64,000 nucleotides of DNA from Streptomyces roseolilacinus. Its GTDB lineage: Bacteria; Actinomycetota; Actinomycetes; Streptomycetales; Streptomycetaceae. Under the pieces are notes generated by a model, which worked only from the letters and a program-made list of their open reading frames with translations, ran no database searches and was not told the DNA's origin. Location of the stretch: assembly GCF_014649335.1 (NCBI RefSeq), contig NZ_BMSV01000007.1:1-64000 (forward strand), in the 5' to 3' direction. Positions 1-9,002 of this stretch are shown here, piece after piece (the first letter of the stretch is position 1; every line of letters starts with the position of its first letter). The translations under genes and the position numbers were made by a program.

Positions 1-3000
1 TGGAGGAGCCGGCCGCTCCGGCCCGTACGCGTCGTCGTGCGACCCGGAAGGCGACCGCGCCCGTCGTGGAGGAGCCGCAGGTCGCGGAGGTCGTGGAGAG
101 CGCCGCGGTGTCCGTGGAGCCGCAGGGTGCCGAGGCGCCCGTGGTGGAGGAGCCGGCCGCTCCGGCCCGTACGCGTCGCCGCGCCACCCGCAAGGCCACC
201 GCGCCGGTCACGCGCCCGGAGCCCGAGGCCGCCGAGGAGGCCGAGGGCGAGACGGGCGAGAGCCTGCCCGCCGCCACCGTCGCGCAGATCACCGCCGAGG
301 GGCCCGGCCAGGTCGCCGCCGCCGAGCAGGCCGCCTCCCGGGGCCGTACGCGTCGCCGCGTGACCTCCCCGCAGTTCACCGCCGAGCCCGCGCAGGGCCC
401 CGAGCGCGGCCGTCGCCCGTCGCGTCCCGCCGTGCCGGTGTTCCAGGCCCCGGTCTTCACCGAGCCGATGTTCCAGACCCCGGAGACCGCCGCCGCGGCC
501 GCCGCGGCCGAGGCCGCGGAAGCCTCCGCCGAGGTGGAGGAGGAGACGGCCGAGCCCGTCGTCGAGCCCGTCGTCGAGCGCGCCGAGGCCGGTGGCCGCC
601 GTCGCCGTCGCCGCCGCGGTGAGGCCGCCGAGGCCGCGCGCCCCGCCGAGCCCGCCCCCGTCGCGCCCGCCCCCGTCGAGGAGGCCCCCGTCGAGGAGGC
701 CGAGGTCGAGGAGGAGGCCGAGGAGGTCGAGGAGGAGGTCGAGGAGGCCGCCGCCGAGGGCGAGGAGCAGGACGACTTCGACGAGCGCCCGTCGCGCCGC
801 CGCCGCCGGGGCGGTCGCCGCCGCCGTCGCGGTGAGTCCGCCGACGCGGACGACCACGACGAGACCGCCGAGGGCGACGAGGACGGCGAGGACGGCGAGG
901 AGGGCGAGGACGAGTCCGAGGACGACGCCACCCCGTCCGCCGCCGGTACGAGCAGCTCGCGCCGCCGTCGCCGTCGCCGCCGCCGCAGCGGTGAGCCCGC
1001 CGCGGAGGCCGAGGCCGCCGCCGAGGAGGACGGCGTCCGCACGGTCGTCAAGGTCCGTGAGCCGCGTCCCAAGGCCGAGCCGTCCGACGAGGTGCAGTCC
1101 ATCAAGGGCTCCACGCGCCTGGAGGCGAAGAAGCAGCGCCGCCGCGAAGGCCGTGAGCAGGGCCGCCGCCGCGTCCCGATCATCACCGAGGCCGAGTTCC
1201 TCGCCCGTCGCGAGGCCGTCGAGCGCGTCATGGTCGTCCGCCAGAACGGCGACCGCACGCAGATCGGCGTCCTCGAGGACAACGTGCTCGTCGAGCACTA
1301 CGTCAACAAGGAGCAGGCGACCTCGTACGTCGGCAACGTCTACCTGGGCAAGGTCCAGAACGTGCTGCCGTCCATGGAGGCCGCGTTCGTCGACATCGGC
1401 AAGGGCCGCAACGCCGTCCTGTACGCCGGCGAGGTCAACTTCGAGGCGCTCGGCATGGCCAACGGGCCGCGCCGCATCGAGACCGCCCTCAAGTCCGGCC
1501 AGTCCGTCCTCGTCCAGGTGACGAAGGACCCCATCGGCCACAAGGGCGCCCGCCTCACCAGCCAGGTCTCCCTGCCCGGCCGGTACCTCGTGTACGTGCC
1601 CGAGGGCTCGATGACCGGCATCAGCCGCAAGCTGCCCGACACCGAGCGGGCCCGGCTGAAGACCATCCTCAAGAAGATCGTCCCCGAGGACGCGGGCGTC
1701 ATCGTGCGCACCGCGGCCGAGGGCGCCAGCGAGGACGAGCTGCGCCGCGACGTCGAGCGGCTCCAGGCGCAGTGGGAGGAGATCCAGCAGAAGGCGAAGG
1801 GCGGCAACGCCCCGACCCTCCTGTACGGCGAGCCGGACATGACCGTCCGCGTCGTCCGCGACATCTTCAACGAGGACTTCTCGAAGGTCATCGTCAGCGG
1901 CGACGAGGCGTGGGAGACCATCCACGGCTACGTGTCGCACGTCGCGCCCGACCTGGCGGACCGGCTGCAGCGCTGGACCTCCGAGGTCGACGTCTTCGCG
2001 ACGTACCGGATCGACGAGCAGCTGATGAAGGCGCTCGACCGGAAGGTGTGGCTGCCGTCCGGCGGCTCGCTGGTGATCGACAAGACCGAAGCGATGATCG
2101 TGGTCGACGTCAACACCGGCAAGTTCACCGGCCAGGGCGGCAACCTGGAGGAGACCGTCACCAGGAACAACCTGGAGGCGGCCGAGGAGATCGTCCGGCA
2201 GCTGCGCCTGCGCGACCTGGGCGGCATCGTCGTCATCGACTTCATCGACATGGTGCTGGAGTCCAACCGGGACCTGGTGCTGCGGCGCCTGCTGGAGTGC
2301 CTGGGCCGGGACCGCACGAAGCACCAGGTCGCCGAGGTGACGTCGCTGGGCCTGGTCCAGATGACCCGCAAGCGGGTCGGCCAGGGCCTCCTGGAGTCGT
2401 TCTCCGAGACCTGCGTCCACTGCAACGGCCGCGGTGTCATCGTCCACATGGAGCAGCCCGGCACCTCGGGCGGCGGTGGCGGCAAGCGGGCCCGCAAGCG
2501 CGGCCGCGGCGCCGAGCAGCCGCACGAGCACGTCGAGTCGGTCGAGGCCGCCGAGGCGCCCGCCGCCGTCGAGGCCCCGGAGGTCGAGGCGCCCGCCCCG
2601 GTCGCCGAGCCGGAGCCGGCGTTCGCCCCGGACGAGGAGCTGTACTCCAGCGCCGCCGAGGCCGAGGCCGCCGCGTCCCGTGGCCGTAGCCGCCGCCGGG
2701 CGAGCCGCAGGGCGTCCGCCCCGGCCGGTACGCCGCGCGCCGCGGAGACCGCGCCGGTCGTGGAGGCCCCGGTGACCCCGGTCGCCGAGCCCGCGACGGT
2801 GACGGAGCCGGAGGCGGCCGCCCCGGTCGCCGAGCCGGAGCCGGTCGCCGCCACGCCGGAGGCCGCCCCCGAGGCGCCCGCCGCCGAGGCCGCGCCCCAG
2901 GGCCGTACCCGCCGCCGCGCCACCCGCAAGGCGACCGCGCCGGCCGGTTCCCCGAAGGAGGCCGCCGAGGCCGCCGTCGTCGTGGCGCCCGCCGCCGAGG

Positions 3001-3518
3001 CGCCGGCCACCCCGGCCGCCGCCGAGGAGCCGGTGGTCGAGACGCCGGTGGCCGAGGAGCCGGCCGTCCGGGAGCCGGTGGCCGAGGAGCCGGCCGCCGA
3101 GGCGCCCGCGCCCGTGGCGGCCCCGCCGCGGGCACGCCGCCGGGTGGTCCGCAAGGTCACCGCTCCCGCCGGTTCGCCGTCGGGTGCCGAGGAGGCGGCG
3201 ATCGTCGTCGTGAGCAGCCCGTCGGCCGCCGGTTCGCCGTCCGCTCCGGCGGAGTCCGCCGAGACGGGCGCCGAGGCGGAGCCGGAGGCCCCGGCCGCCG
3301 AGAAGCCCGCCCGGAAGACCGCCAAGAAGGCGACGGCCAAGAAGGCCGCCACCAAGAAGACGGCGGCCAAGAAGACCGCGGCGAAGAAGACGACCGCCAA
3401 GAAGGCCACGGCCACCAAGGCGGCGTCGAAGACGGCGAAGACGGCCAAGTCGGCGAAGAAGACCGCCGCCGCCGAGCAGGCGTCCGCGCCTTCCGTGACG
3501 GCGGTCACGGAGAGCTGA
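1..3518 (+). CDS. rne: RNase E/G family endoribonuclease, 5'-truncated by the window edge
   Basis: Single-strand-specific endoribonuclease for rRNA/tRNA maturation and mRNA decay. The reading frame (phase starting at base 3) is open to the window edge, so the gene begins upstream. The catalytic core is central: an S1 domain around nt 1215-1470 (RVMVVRQNGDRTQIGVLEDN, NVYLGKVQNVLPSMEAAFVD), the DNase I-like part with the metal-binding aspartates in VVDVNTGKFTG and VIDFIDM, and the zinc-link motif CVHCNGRG at about 2412-2435. Both flanks are low complexity: an Ala/Glu/Arg-rich N-terminal arm with Arg clusters, and a C-terminal arm ending in KKTAAKK-type lysine/alanine repeats (nt 3300-3470) like histone H1 tails. 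Flanking arms around a central core match Streptomyces RNase ES as described. It ends at a strong terminator, and in most Streptomyces rplU-rpmA follows directly, whereas here a sugar cluster intervenes. Confidence 0.95.
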   Translation, partial: EEPAAPARTRRRATRKATAPVVEEPQVAEVVESAAVSVEPQGAEAPVVEEPAAPARTRRRATRKATAPVTRPEPEAAEEAEGETGESLPAATVAQITAEGPGQVAAAEQAASRGRTRRRVTSPQFTAEPAQGPERGRRPSRPAVPVFQAPVFTEPMFQTPETAAAAAAAEAAEASAEVEEETAEPVVEPVVERAEAGGRRRRRRRGEAAEAARPAEPAPVAPAPVEEAPVEEAEVEEEAEEVEEEVEEAAAEGEEQDDFDERPSRRRRRGGRRRRRGESADADDHDETAEGDEDGEDGEEGEDESEDDATPSAAGTSSSRRRRRRRRRSGEPAAEAEAAAEEDGVRTVVKVREPRPKAEPSDEVQSIKGSTRLEAKKQRRREGREQGRRRVPIITEAEFLARREAVERVMVVRQNGDRTQIGVLEDNVLVEHYVNKEQATSYVGNVYLGKVQNVLPSMEAAFVDIGKGRNAVLYAGEVNFEALGMANGPRRIETALKSGQSVLVQVTKDPIGHKGARLTSQVSLPGRYLVYVPEGSMTGISRKLPDTERARLKTILKKIVPEDAGVIVRTAAEGASEDELRRDVERLQAQWEEIQQKAKGGNAPTLLYGEPDMTVRVVRDIFNEDFSKVIVSGDEAWETIHGYVSHVAPDLADRLQRWTSEVDVFATYRIDEQLMKALDRKVWLPSGGSLVIDKTEAMIVVDVNTGKFTGQGGNLEETVTRNNLEAAEEIVRQLRLRDLGGIVVIDFIDMVLESNRDLVLRRLLECLGRDRTKHQVAEVTSLGLVQMTRKRVGQGLLESFSETCVHCNGRGVIVHMEQPGTSGGGGGKRARKRGRGAEQPHEHVESVEAAEAPAAVEAPEVEAPAPVAEPEPAFAPDEELYSSAAEAEAAASRGRSRRRASRRASAPAGTPRAAETAPVVEAPVTPVAEPATVTEPEAAAPVAEPEPVAATPEAAPEAPAAEAAPQGRTRRRATRKATAPAGSPKEAAEAAVVVAPAAEAPATPAAAEEPVVETPVAEEPAVREPVAEEPAAEAPAPVAAPPRARRRVVRKVTAPAGSPSGAEEAAIVVVSSPSAAGSPSAPAESAETGAEAEPEAPAAEKPARKTAKKATAKKAATKKTAAKKTAAKKTTAKKATATKAASKTAKTAKSAKKTAAAEQASAPSVTAVTES
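3..206 (+). repeat. direct repeat inside rne encoding EEPAAPARTRRRATRKATAP
   Basis: Two copies at nt 3-62 and 147-206 encode the identical 20 residues with a few synonymous differences. Related cassettes (RTRRRATRKATAPAGSP, RRRVVRKVTAPAGSP, RSRRRASRRASAPAGTP) recur in the C-terminal arm near 2690, 2900 and 3140. The basic cassette alternates with acidic/alanine stretches, so the arms are probably disordered protein- or RNA-binding scaffolds. Confidence 0.85.
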
Positions 3519-3548
3519 ACGCTCGGTGAAGCATGGCCGAAATGATCT

Positions 3549-3592
3549 GTGTCCCGCCTCGCATTCCCGCGGGGCGGGGCACGGATTTTGTT
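3549..3592 (+). terminator. rho-independent terminator after rne
   Basis: Ten-base-pair stem (GTGTCCCGCC with GGCGGGGCAC, one G-U pair) with a 14-nt loop, followed by GGATTTTGTTTC, an unusually clear T-tract for this genome. It separates rne from the sugar cluster. Confidence 0.8.
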
Positions 3593-3605
3593 TCAGAATC
3601 GATGC

Positions 3606-3628
3606 TTCCGGCCGTTAACGGGCCGGAA
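3606..3628 (+). repeat. inverted repeat in the rne-aminotransferase gap
   Basis: TTCCGGCC and GGCCGGAA flank GTTAACG, giving an 8-bp perfect inverted repeat. It sits in a locally AT-richer patch (about 3530-3660) of the 337-bp gap, before the sugar cluster. It may be a second terminator or an operator for the cluster promoter. No clear promoter hexamer pair was found; the rest of the gap shows nothing coding. Confidence 0.4.
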
Positions 3629-3855
3629 ATTGGCAGAGACATTCCTGATAATGTGACGCCGGTCGATGCCGTCCGCCGTTCCCCACCGGAGCGTACGGGC
3701 GGTGTGCGACTCGGTCCCGGGCCGGACCCGTCCCGGCCGTCATCGGTAGGGCGTCGGCATCGCGCCGGAGGGGTAGACGCGCGCTCTCGACGAGACGTAC
3801 GCACACCCCGGACCTCTGCCACATAGAGCTCTTGCGGTGTTCAAGGAGGACGTCC

Positions 3856-4974
3856 ATGCCGAGCGTGAACGAGCAGCCCATCCCCGCTGCCCGCCCGGTC
3901 ATCGGTGAAGAAGAGATCGAAGCCGCCGTACGCGTACTGCGCAGCGGCCGCGTCGTGCAGGGCCCGGAGGTGGCGGCTTTCGAGGAGAGCTTCGCCGACC
4001 TGGTCGAGGGCCGCCACTGCGTCGCCGTCAACTCCGGCACCTCGGCGCTGCACCTTCTTCTGATGGCCCTGAACATCGGCCCGGGTGACGAGGTCATCGT
4101 GCCGTCGTTCTCCTTCGCCGCGTCCGCCAACGCGATCCGGCTGGTCGGCGCCGACGCCGTCTTCGTCGACATCGACCCGGACACCTTCTGCGTGGACCCG
4201 GCCGCCGTCGAGGCCGCCATCACCCCGCGCACGGTCGCGGTCATGCCGGTGCACCTGTACGGCCACCCGGCCGCGATGGACCAGATCACGGCCATCGCCG
4301 ACAAGCACAAGCTGGCCGTCGTCGAGGACGCCTGCCAGGCGCACGCCGCCGCCCTGAACGGCACCCCGGTCGGCGCGTTCGGCGCCGGCGGCACGTTCAG
4401 CTTCTACCCGACCAAGAACATGCACTCCCTCGAGGGCGGCATGATCACGGTCGGCGACGCGGAGATCGCCCGCACCCTGCGCCTGCTGCGCAACCAGGGC
4501 ATGGAGCAGCGGTACGCCAACGAGATCGTCGGCGCCAACATGCGCATGACCGACGTCGCCGCCGCCGTGGGCCGCGTCCAGCTGGCGAAGCTGAACGGCT
4601 GGACCGAGCAGCGCATCGCCAACGCCGCGTACCTCTCCGAGCACATCTCCGCGCCGAACGTGGTGACCCCGGTCGTCGCCGAGGGCGCGCGCCACATCTA
4701 CCACCAGTACACGGTCCGCGTCCTCGGTGACCGCGACGCCGCCATGGCCAAGCTCACCGAGGCCGGCATCGGCAACGCCGTGTACTACCCGACGCCGATC
4801 CACCGCCTGAAGCCGTACTGGGAGCCGGACCAGAAGGCCGGCCGCCACTGGGACCTGCCGGAGACGGAGAAGGCGGCCGCCGAGGTCGTCTCCCTGCCCG
4901 TCCACCCGTCGCTGTCCCGCGACGACCTGGAGCGGATCGTCACGGCCGTGAACGCGCTGGGGGAGGGCCTGTGA
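3856..4974 (+). CDS. DegT/DnrJ/EryC1/StrS-family PLP sugar aminotransferase (WbpE-like)
   Basis: Fold-type I PLP enzyme of 372 aa that transfers an amino group to a keto-sugar nucleotide. The PLP lysine lies in SFYPTKN (Lys187), the cofactor-binding Asp in VVEDACQAHA (about 158), and the phosphate loop in NSGTSALH. The ATG at 3856 is chosen because AAGGAGGA ends five bases upstream; an in-frame ATG at 3832 lacks a ribosome site and precedes the conserved N-terminus. The stop overlaps the next GTG by four bases (GTGA), so it is coupled to the Gfo/Idh dehydrogenase. That pairing is diagnostic of 3-amino-sugar synthesis (WbpB/WbpE on UDP-GlcNAcA, or GnnA/GnnB on UDP-GlcNAc). The family is certain; the exact substrate is inferred from the neighbours. 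Confidence 0.9.
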   Translation: MPSVNEQPIPAARPVIGEEEIEAAVRVLRSGRVVQGPEVAAFEESFADLVEGRHCVAVNSGTSALHLLLMALNIGPGDEVIVPSFSFAASANAIRLVGADAVFVDIDPDTFCVDPAAVEAAITPRTVAVMPVHLYGHPAAMDQITAIADKHKLAVVEDACQAHAAALNGTPVGAFGAGGTFSFYPTKNMHSLEGGMITVGDAEIARTLRLLRNQGMEQRYANEIVGANMRMTDVAAAVGRVQLAKLNGWTEQRIANAAYLSEHISAPNVVTPVVAEGARHIYHQYTVRVLGDRDAAMAKLTEAGIGNAVYYPTPIHRLKPYWEPDQKAGRHWDLPETEKAAAEVVSLPVHPSLSRDDLERIVTAVNALGEGL

Positions 4975-5987
4975 CCGCGTCCACCGCAACGCTCCGGGCC
5001 GGCCTCGTCGGCCTCGGCTCCATGGGCCGCCACCACGCCCGCGTCCTCGCGGGCCTGGACGGCGTCCAGCTCGTCGGCGTCGTCGACCCGATGGGCGACA
5101 AGAACGGCTGGGCGCAGGGCGCCCCCGTCCTGTCCACCGTCGAGGAGCTGCTCGCCCTCGGCGTGGACTACGCCGTCGTCGCCTGCCCGACCGCCCTCCA
5201 CGAGGAGGTCGGCCTGAAGCTGGCCGAGGCCGGCGTGTGCGCGCTCGTCGAGAAGCCCGTCGCGGACACCGTCGACGGCGCCCGCCGCCTCGTCGAGGCG
5301 TTCGAGTCGCGCGGCCTCGTCGCCGGCGTCGGCCACATCGAGCGGTGCAACCCGGCGCTGCGCTCCCTGCGCACCCGCCTGGAGGCCGGCGAGCTGGGCG
5401 ACGTCTACCAGGTCGTCACGCGCCGCCAGGGCCCCTTCCCGCACCGCATCGCGGACGTCGGCGTCGTCAAGGACCTGGCGACCCACGACATCGACCTCAC
5501 CGGCTGGGTCACCGGCCAGACGTACACGTCGATCGCCGCGCACACGGTGTCCAAGTCGGGCCGCCCGCACGAGGACATGGTGTCGGCGGTCGGCCAGCTC
5601 TCCGACGGGACGATGGTCAGCCACCTGGTCAACTGGCTGAGCCCGCTCAAGGAGCGCTTCACGTCCGTCACCGGTGAGCGCGGCTGCTTCATCGCCGACA
5701 CCCTCACCGCCGACCTGACGTTCCACTCCAACGCCGCCGTCGCCACCGAGTGGGAGGCCCTGCGCGCCTTCCGCGGCGTCGCCGAGGGCGACATGATCCG
5801 GTACGCGATCCCGAAGCGCGAGCCGCTGCTCGTGGAGCACGAGCTGTTCCGCGACGCGGTCCTCGGCAAGTCCGACGACATCTGCACGCTGCGGCAGGGT
5901 CTGCGGACCGTGGAGGTCGCCGCGGCCGTCCTGGAGTCCGCCGCGACCGGCGACACCGTCCGTCTCGACGGCGCCGCAAAGGGGTAG
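4971..5987 (+). CDS. Gfo/Idh/MocA-family NAD-dependent sugar-nucleotide 3-dehydrogenase (WbpB/GnnA-like)
   Basis: Predicted to oxidise C3 of a UDP-N-acetyl sugar (or uronic acid) to the 3-keto form used by the upstream aminotransferase. The 338-aa protein has an N-terminal Rossmann fold (GLVGLGSMGRHHARVL), the family EKP motif with catalytic Lys95 (LVEKPVAD), and a C-terminal domain with Asp168 and His172 in VVKDLATHDIDLTGW. The GTG start overlaps the aminotransferase stop. It is close to the usual family length. UDP-GlcNAc and UDP-GlcNAcA are both possible substrates; a 6-dehydrogenase two genes downstream favours the uronic acid route. Confidence 0.88.
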   Translation: MTASTATLRAGLVGLGSMGRHHARVLAGLDGVQLVGVVDPMGDKNGWAQGAPVLSTVEELLALGVDYAVVACPTALHEEVGLKLAEAGVCALVEKPVADTVDGARRLVEAFESRGLVAGVGHIERCNPALRSLRTRLEAGELGDVYQVVTRRQGPFPHRIADVGVVKDLATHDIDLTGWVTGQTYTSIAAHTVSKSGRPHEDMVSAVGQLSDGTMVSHLVNWLSPLKERFTSVTGERGCFIADTLTADLTFHSNAAVATEWEALRAFRGVAEGDMIRYAIPKREPLLVEHELFRDAVLGKSDDICTLRQGLRTVEVAAAVLESAATGDTVRLDGAAKG

Positions 5988-5999
5988 GGGTAATCTCCC

Positions 6000-7628
6000 T
6001 TGACCAGACCTGATGTCACCGTCGTCGTGGCGGTCTACAACACGATGCCGTACCTGACGGAGTGTCTGAACTCGCTCGTCAAGCAGAGCATCGGCAAGGA
6101 CCGCCTGGAGATCGTGGCCGTCGACGACGGCTCGACCGACGACAGCGGCCGGGAACTCGACCGCTTCGCGGAGCGGTACCCCGGCGTCGTGAAGGTCATC
6201 CACCAGGCCAACTCCGGCGGCCCGGCTGCGCCCAGCAACCGGGCCCTGGAGGTGGCCACCGGCCGTTACGTGTACTTCGTGGGCTCCGACGACCACCTCG
6301 GCCGGGAGGCCCTGGAGCGCATGGTGAAGTACGCCGACGCGCACGGCTCCGACGTCGTCGTCGGCAAGATGGTCGGCACCAACGGCCGGTACGTCCACCA
6401 GGCGCTCTTCCAGCGCAACGCCCCCGACGTCAGCCTGTACGACTCGGCGCTGCCGTTCACGCTGGCCAACACCAAGCTGTTCCGGCGGGACTTCGTCGAG
6501 CAGCACAAGCTGCGCTTCCCCGAGGACATGCCGGTCGGCTCCGACCAGCCGTTCACCATCGAGGCGTGCGTCCGCGCGGCGAGGGTCTCCGTCCTCGCCG
6601 ACTACACCTGCTACTACGCGGTGAAGCGCGGCGACGCGTCCAACATCACCTACCGCGCCGACCACCTCGCCCGGCTGCGCTGCACCGCGCAGATCATGGA
6701 GCACGCGGCGGGGCTCATCGAGGCCGGGCCGAAGCGCGACGCGGTCTTCAAGCGCCACTTCACGTGGGAGCTCGCCAAGCTCGTCCAGGACGACTTCCCC
6801 TCCCTGGACCGCGCCACCCGGGACGAGGTGTGCGCCGGCATCGCCGAACTGGCCGACGCGTACTTCACCGACGCGCTGCGCGACTCCATGGACGTCAGGC
6901 GGCGGGTGCGGATCGCCCTCGCCCAGCGCGGCGCCGTCGACCTGCTGGTCCGCGCCATCGAGGACGAGGCGGAGCACGGCGCCCCGCCGATGCTGCTGGA
7001 GGACGGCCGCGCCTACCTGCGCTACCCCGGCTTCCGCGACCCCGCCCTCGGCCTGCCCGACCGGCTCTTCGAGGTGGTCGGCGAGTCCGTGCCCAAGCAG
7101 CTCGCGGACGGCACCGGCCTGGTCTCGGCCGCGTGGGAGCAGGACGGCGACGACATGGCCGTCTCCCTCGCCGTCCGCGTCCCCGTCACCGGTGAGACCG
7201 GCACCGCGACCGTGCGCCTCGCCGGCAGGGCCATGCCGAAGAGCGCCGACAAGCCCGGCGGCCGCCGCGTCCCCGTCGGCACCGCGCTGCCCGCCCTCGT
7301 GGGCGAGACGGGCCAGGAGGCGGCGGCGGACGGCACCGGGACGGTGCTGCTGGCCCGCATCCCGCTCCGGCCGACCCGGGCCAAGCTCGGCGTCCGCGCC
7401 TACCTGGATGTGGCAGGCTCGACGTACGAGATCCCCGTCAAGACCCAGGGGGTGCCGCTGCCCCTGGCCCGGCGCTGGCGCGAGAAGGTCCCGTACCGGA
7501 TCTCCGCCACCGCCAACGCCAAGGGGCGGCTGGTCATCACCACGGCCCCGCTGTGGGAGCCCCCGCCCGGCGCCAGCCTGCGACTGCGCCGCGTCCTGTC
7601 CCGTGTGAAGAGGAAACTGACCCGATGA
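6000..7628 (+). CDS. GT2 family glycosyltransferase with C-terminal beta-rich extension
   Basis: Inverting GT-A transferase of 542 aa. The fold starts immediately (VTVVVAVYNTMPYLTECL), with nucleotide-binding DDGS at 42-45 and a DxD-like Asp pair at 97-98 (VGSDDHLG). Residues from about 330 onward form a beta-strand-rich extension ending in a very basic tail (LRLRRVLSRVKRKLTR). GT2 plus an accessory beta domain is the layout of wall teichoic acid transferases such as TarS, so a wall polymer acceptor is plausible. The start is TTG at 6000, supported by GGGGTAGGGG about eight bases upstream. The ATGA overlap at 7625 couples it to the dehydrogenase. The basic C-terminus may hold it at the membrane. 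Donor and acceptor cannot be read from sequence. Confidence 0.88.
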   Translation: MTRPDVTVVVAVYNTMPYLTECLNSLVKQSIGKDRLEIVAVDDGSTDDSGRELDRFAERYPGVVKVIHQANSGGPAAPSNRALEVATGRYVYFVGSDDHLGREALERMVKYADAHGSDVVVGKMVGTNGRYVHQALFQRNAPDVSLYDSALPFTLANTKLFRRDFVEQHKLRFPEDMPVGSDQPFTIEACVRAARVSVLADYTCYYAVKRGDASNITYRADHLARLRCTAQIMEHAAGLIEAGPKRDAVFKRHFTWELAKLVQDDFPSLDRATRDEVCAGIAELADAYFTDALRDSMDVRRRVRIALAQRGAVDLLVRAIEDEAEHGAPPMLLEDGRAYLRYPGFRDPALGLPDRLFEVVGESVPKQLADGTGLVSAAWEQDGDDMAVSLAVRVPVTGETGTATVRLAGRAMPKSADKPGGRRVPVGTALPALVGETGQEAAADGTGTVLLARIPLRPTRAKLGVRAYLDVAGSTYEIPVKTQGVPLPLARRWREKVPYRISATANAKGRLVITTAPLWEPPPGASLRLRRVLSRVKRKLTR

Positions 7629-8908
7629 ACATCTGTGTAGTCGCGCTCGGCAAGATCGGTCTGCCGCTCGCCGTGCAGTTCGCCGACAAGGGCCACAAGG
7701 TCATCGGCGCCGACGTCAACGAGAAGGTCGTGGAGCTGGTCAACGCCGGCACCGAGCCCTTCCCCGGCGAGCACGACCTGGACGTCAAGCTGAAGAAGGC
7801 CGTCGACGCCGGCCTGCTCACCGCCACCACGGACACCGCCGCCGCCGTCGCGCAGTCCGAGGCCGTCGTCGTGGTCGTCCCGCTGTTCGTGGACGCCGAG
7901 GGCACCCCCGACTTCGGCTGGATGGACTCCGCCACCCGGGCCATCGCCCAGGGCCTCAAGCCGGGCACCCTCGTCTCGTACGAGACGACCCTCCCCGTCG
8001 GCACCACCCGCACCCGCTGGGCGCCGATGCTCCAGGAGGGCTCCGGCCTCACCGCCGGCAAGGACTTCCACCTGGTCTTCTCCCCGGAGCGCGTCCTCAC
8101 CGGCCGCGTCTTCGCCGACCTGCGCCGCTACCCGAAGCTCGTCGGCGGCATCGACGAGGCGTCCACCCGGCGCGGCGTCGAGTTCTACGAGCAGGTCCTC
8201 GACTTCGACGAGCGCCCCGACCTCTCCCAGCCGAACGGCGTGTGGGACCTGGGCACCGCCGAGGCGTCCGAGCTGGCCAAGCTCGCCGAGACCACCTACC
8301 GCGACGTCAACATCGGCCTGGCGAACCAGTTCGCCCGCTTCGCCGACAAGAACGACATCGACGTCAAGAAGGTCATCGAGGCCTGCAACTCCCAGCCCTA
8401 CAGCCACATCCACCAGCCCGGCATCGCCGTCGGTGGCCACTGCATCCCGATCTACCCGCGGATGTACCTGTGGAACGACCCGGAGGCGACCGTCGTCCGC
8501 TCCGCGCGCGAGGCGAACGCCGCGATGCCGGAGTACGCCGTCGACCTGCTGGCCGCCGCCTACGGCGACCTGAAGGACGTGGGCGTGCTCGTGCTGGGCG
8601 CCGCCTACCGCGGCGGCGTCAAGGAGACCGCCTTCTCCGGCGTCTTCGGGGTCGTCGAGGCGCTCACGGCGCGCGGCGCCGTCCCGTACGTCTCCGACCC
8701 GATGTACACGGACGAGGAGCTGGCCGCCCACGGCCTCACCCCGCACCGGGGCGAGAAGGTCACCGCGGCGATCCTCCAGGCCGACCACGCCGAGTACCGT
8801 GAGCTGGCGGCCTCGGACCTGCCGGACGTGAAGGTCCTCGTCGACGGCCGCCGCACCACCGACCCGGCCCGCTGGGAGGGTGTCCGCCGCGTCGTCATCG
8901 GCGGCTGA
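7625..8908 (+). CDS. UDP-N-acetylhexosamine 6-dehydrogenase (WecC/WbpA-like)
   Basis: NAD-dependent four-electron oxidation of a UDP-N-acetylhexosamine to its uronic acid. The 427-aa protein has the UDP-Glc/ManNAc dehydrogenase layout: a Rossmann domain (VVALGKIGLPLAVQFA), a central helical domain (GTAEASELAKLAETTYRD), the catalytic Cys273 in AVGGHCIPIYP, and a C-terminal UDP-binding domain. The true start is the ATG at 7625 inside the ATGA overlap; frame upstream of it belongs to the GT2. With the flanking aminotransferase, oxidoreductase, acetyltransferase and 2-epimerase it would supply UDP-GlcNAcA as in WbpA. UDP-ManNAc as the substrate (WecC) is the alternative. Confidence 0.9.
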   Translation: MNICVVALGKIGLPLAVQFADKGHKVIGADVNEKVVELVNAGTEPFPGEHDLDVKLKKAVDAGLLTATTDTAAAVAQSEAVVVVVPLFVDAEGTPDFGWMDSATRAIAQGLKPGTLVSYETTLPVGTTRTRWAPMLQEGSGLTAGKDFHLVFSPERVLTGRVFADLRRYPKLVGGIDEASTRRGVEFYEQVLDFDERPDLSQPNGVWDLGTAEASELAKLAETTYRDVNIGLANQFARFADKNDIDVKKVIEACNSQPYSHIHQPGIAVGGHCIPIYPRMYLWNDPEATVVRSAREANAAMPEYAVDLLAAAYGDLKDVGVLVLGAAYRGGVKETAFSGVFGVVEALTARGAVPYVSDPMYTDEELAAHGLTPHRGEKVTAAILQADHAEYRELAASDLPDVKVLVDGRRTTDPARWEGVRRVVIGG

Positions 8909-8948
8909 CCCATCCGCTCCGACAGCGCTCCGAGCCGCTGAGATCCAA

Positions 8949-8982
8949 GGCCCTGTCCCGCCCCTCCCGGCGGGGCAGGGCC
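8949..8982 (+). terminator. hairpin between dehydrogenase and epimerase genes
   Basis: GGCCCTGTCCCGCC pairs with GGCGGGGCAGGGCC (14 bp with one T-G pair) around a CCTCCC loop. There is no T-tract. It may attenuate read-through into the epimerase, whose ribosome site GGAGG follows at 8991. Confidence 0.6.
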
Positions 8983-9002
8983 GCACTGCTGGAGGTTCCA
9001 CG

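Noticed and set aside
1928..3508. 526-aa minus-strand frame opposite rne
   Set aside because: Ala/Thr/Ser-rich mirror of the Arg/Glu/Ala-coding repeats of rne; the real protein has domain motifs on the plus strand.
4785..6977. 730-aa minus-strand frame
   Set aside because: Runs opposite three genes with clear family motifs; composition is that of a GC-rich antisense frame.
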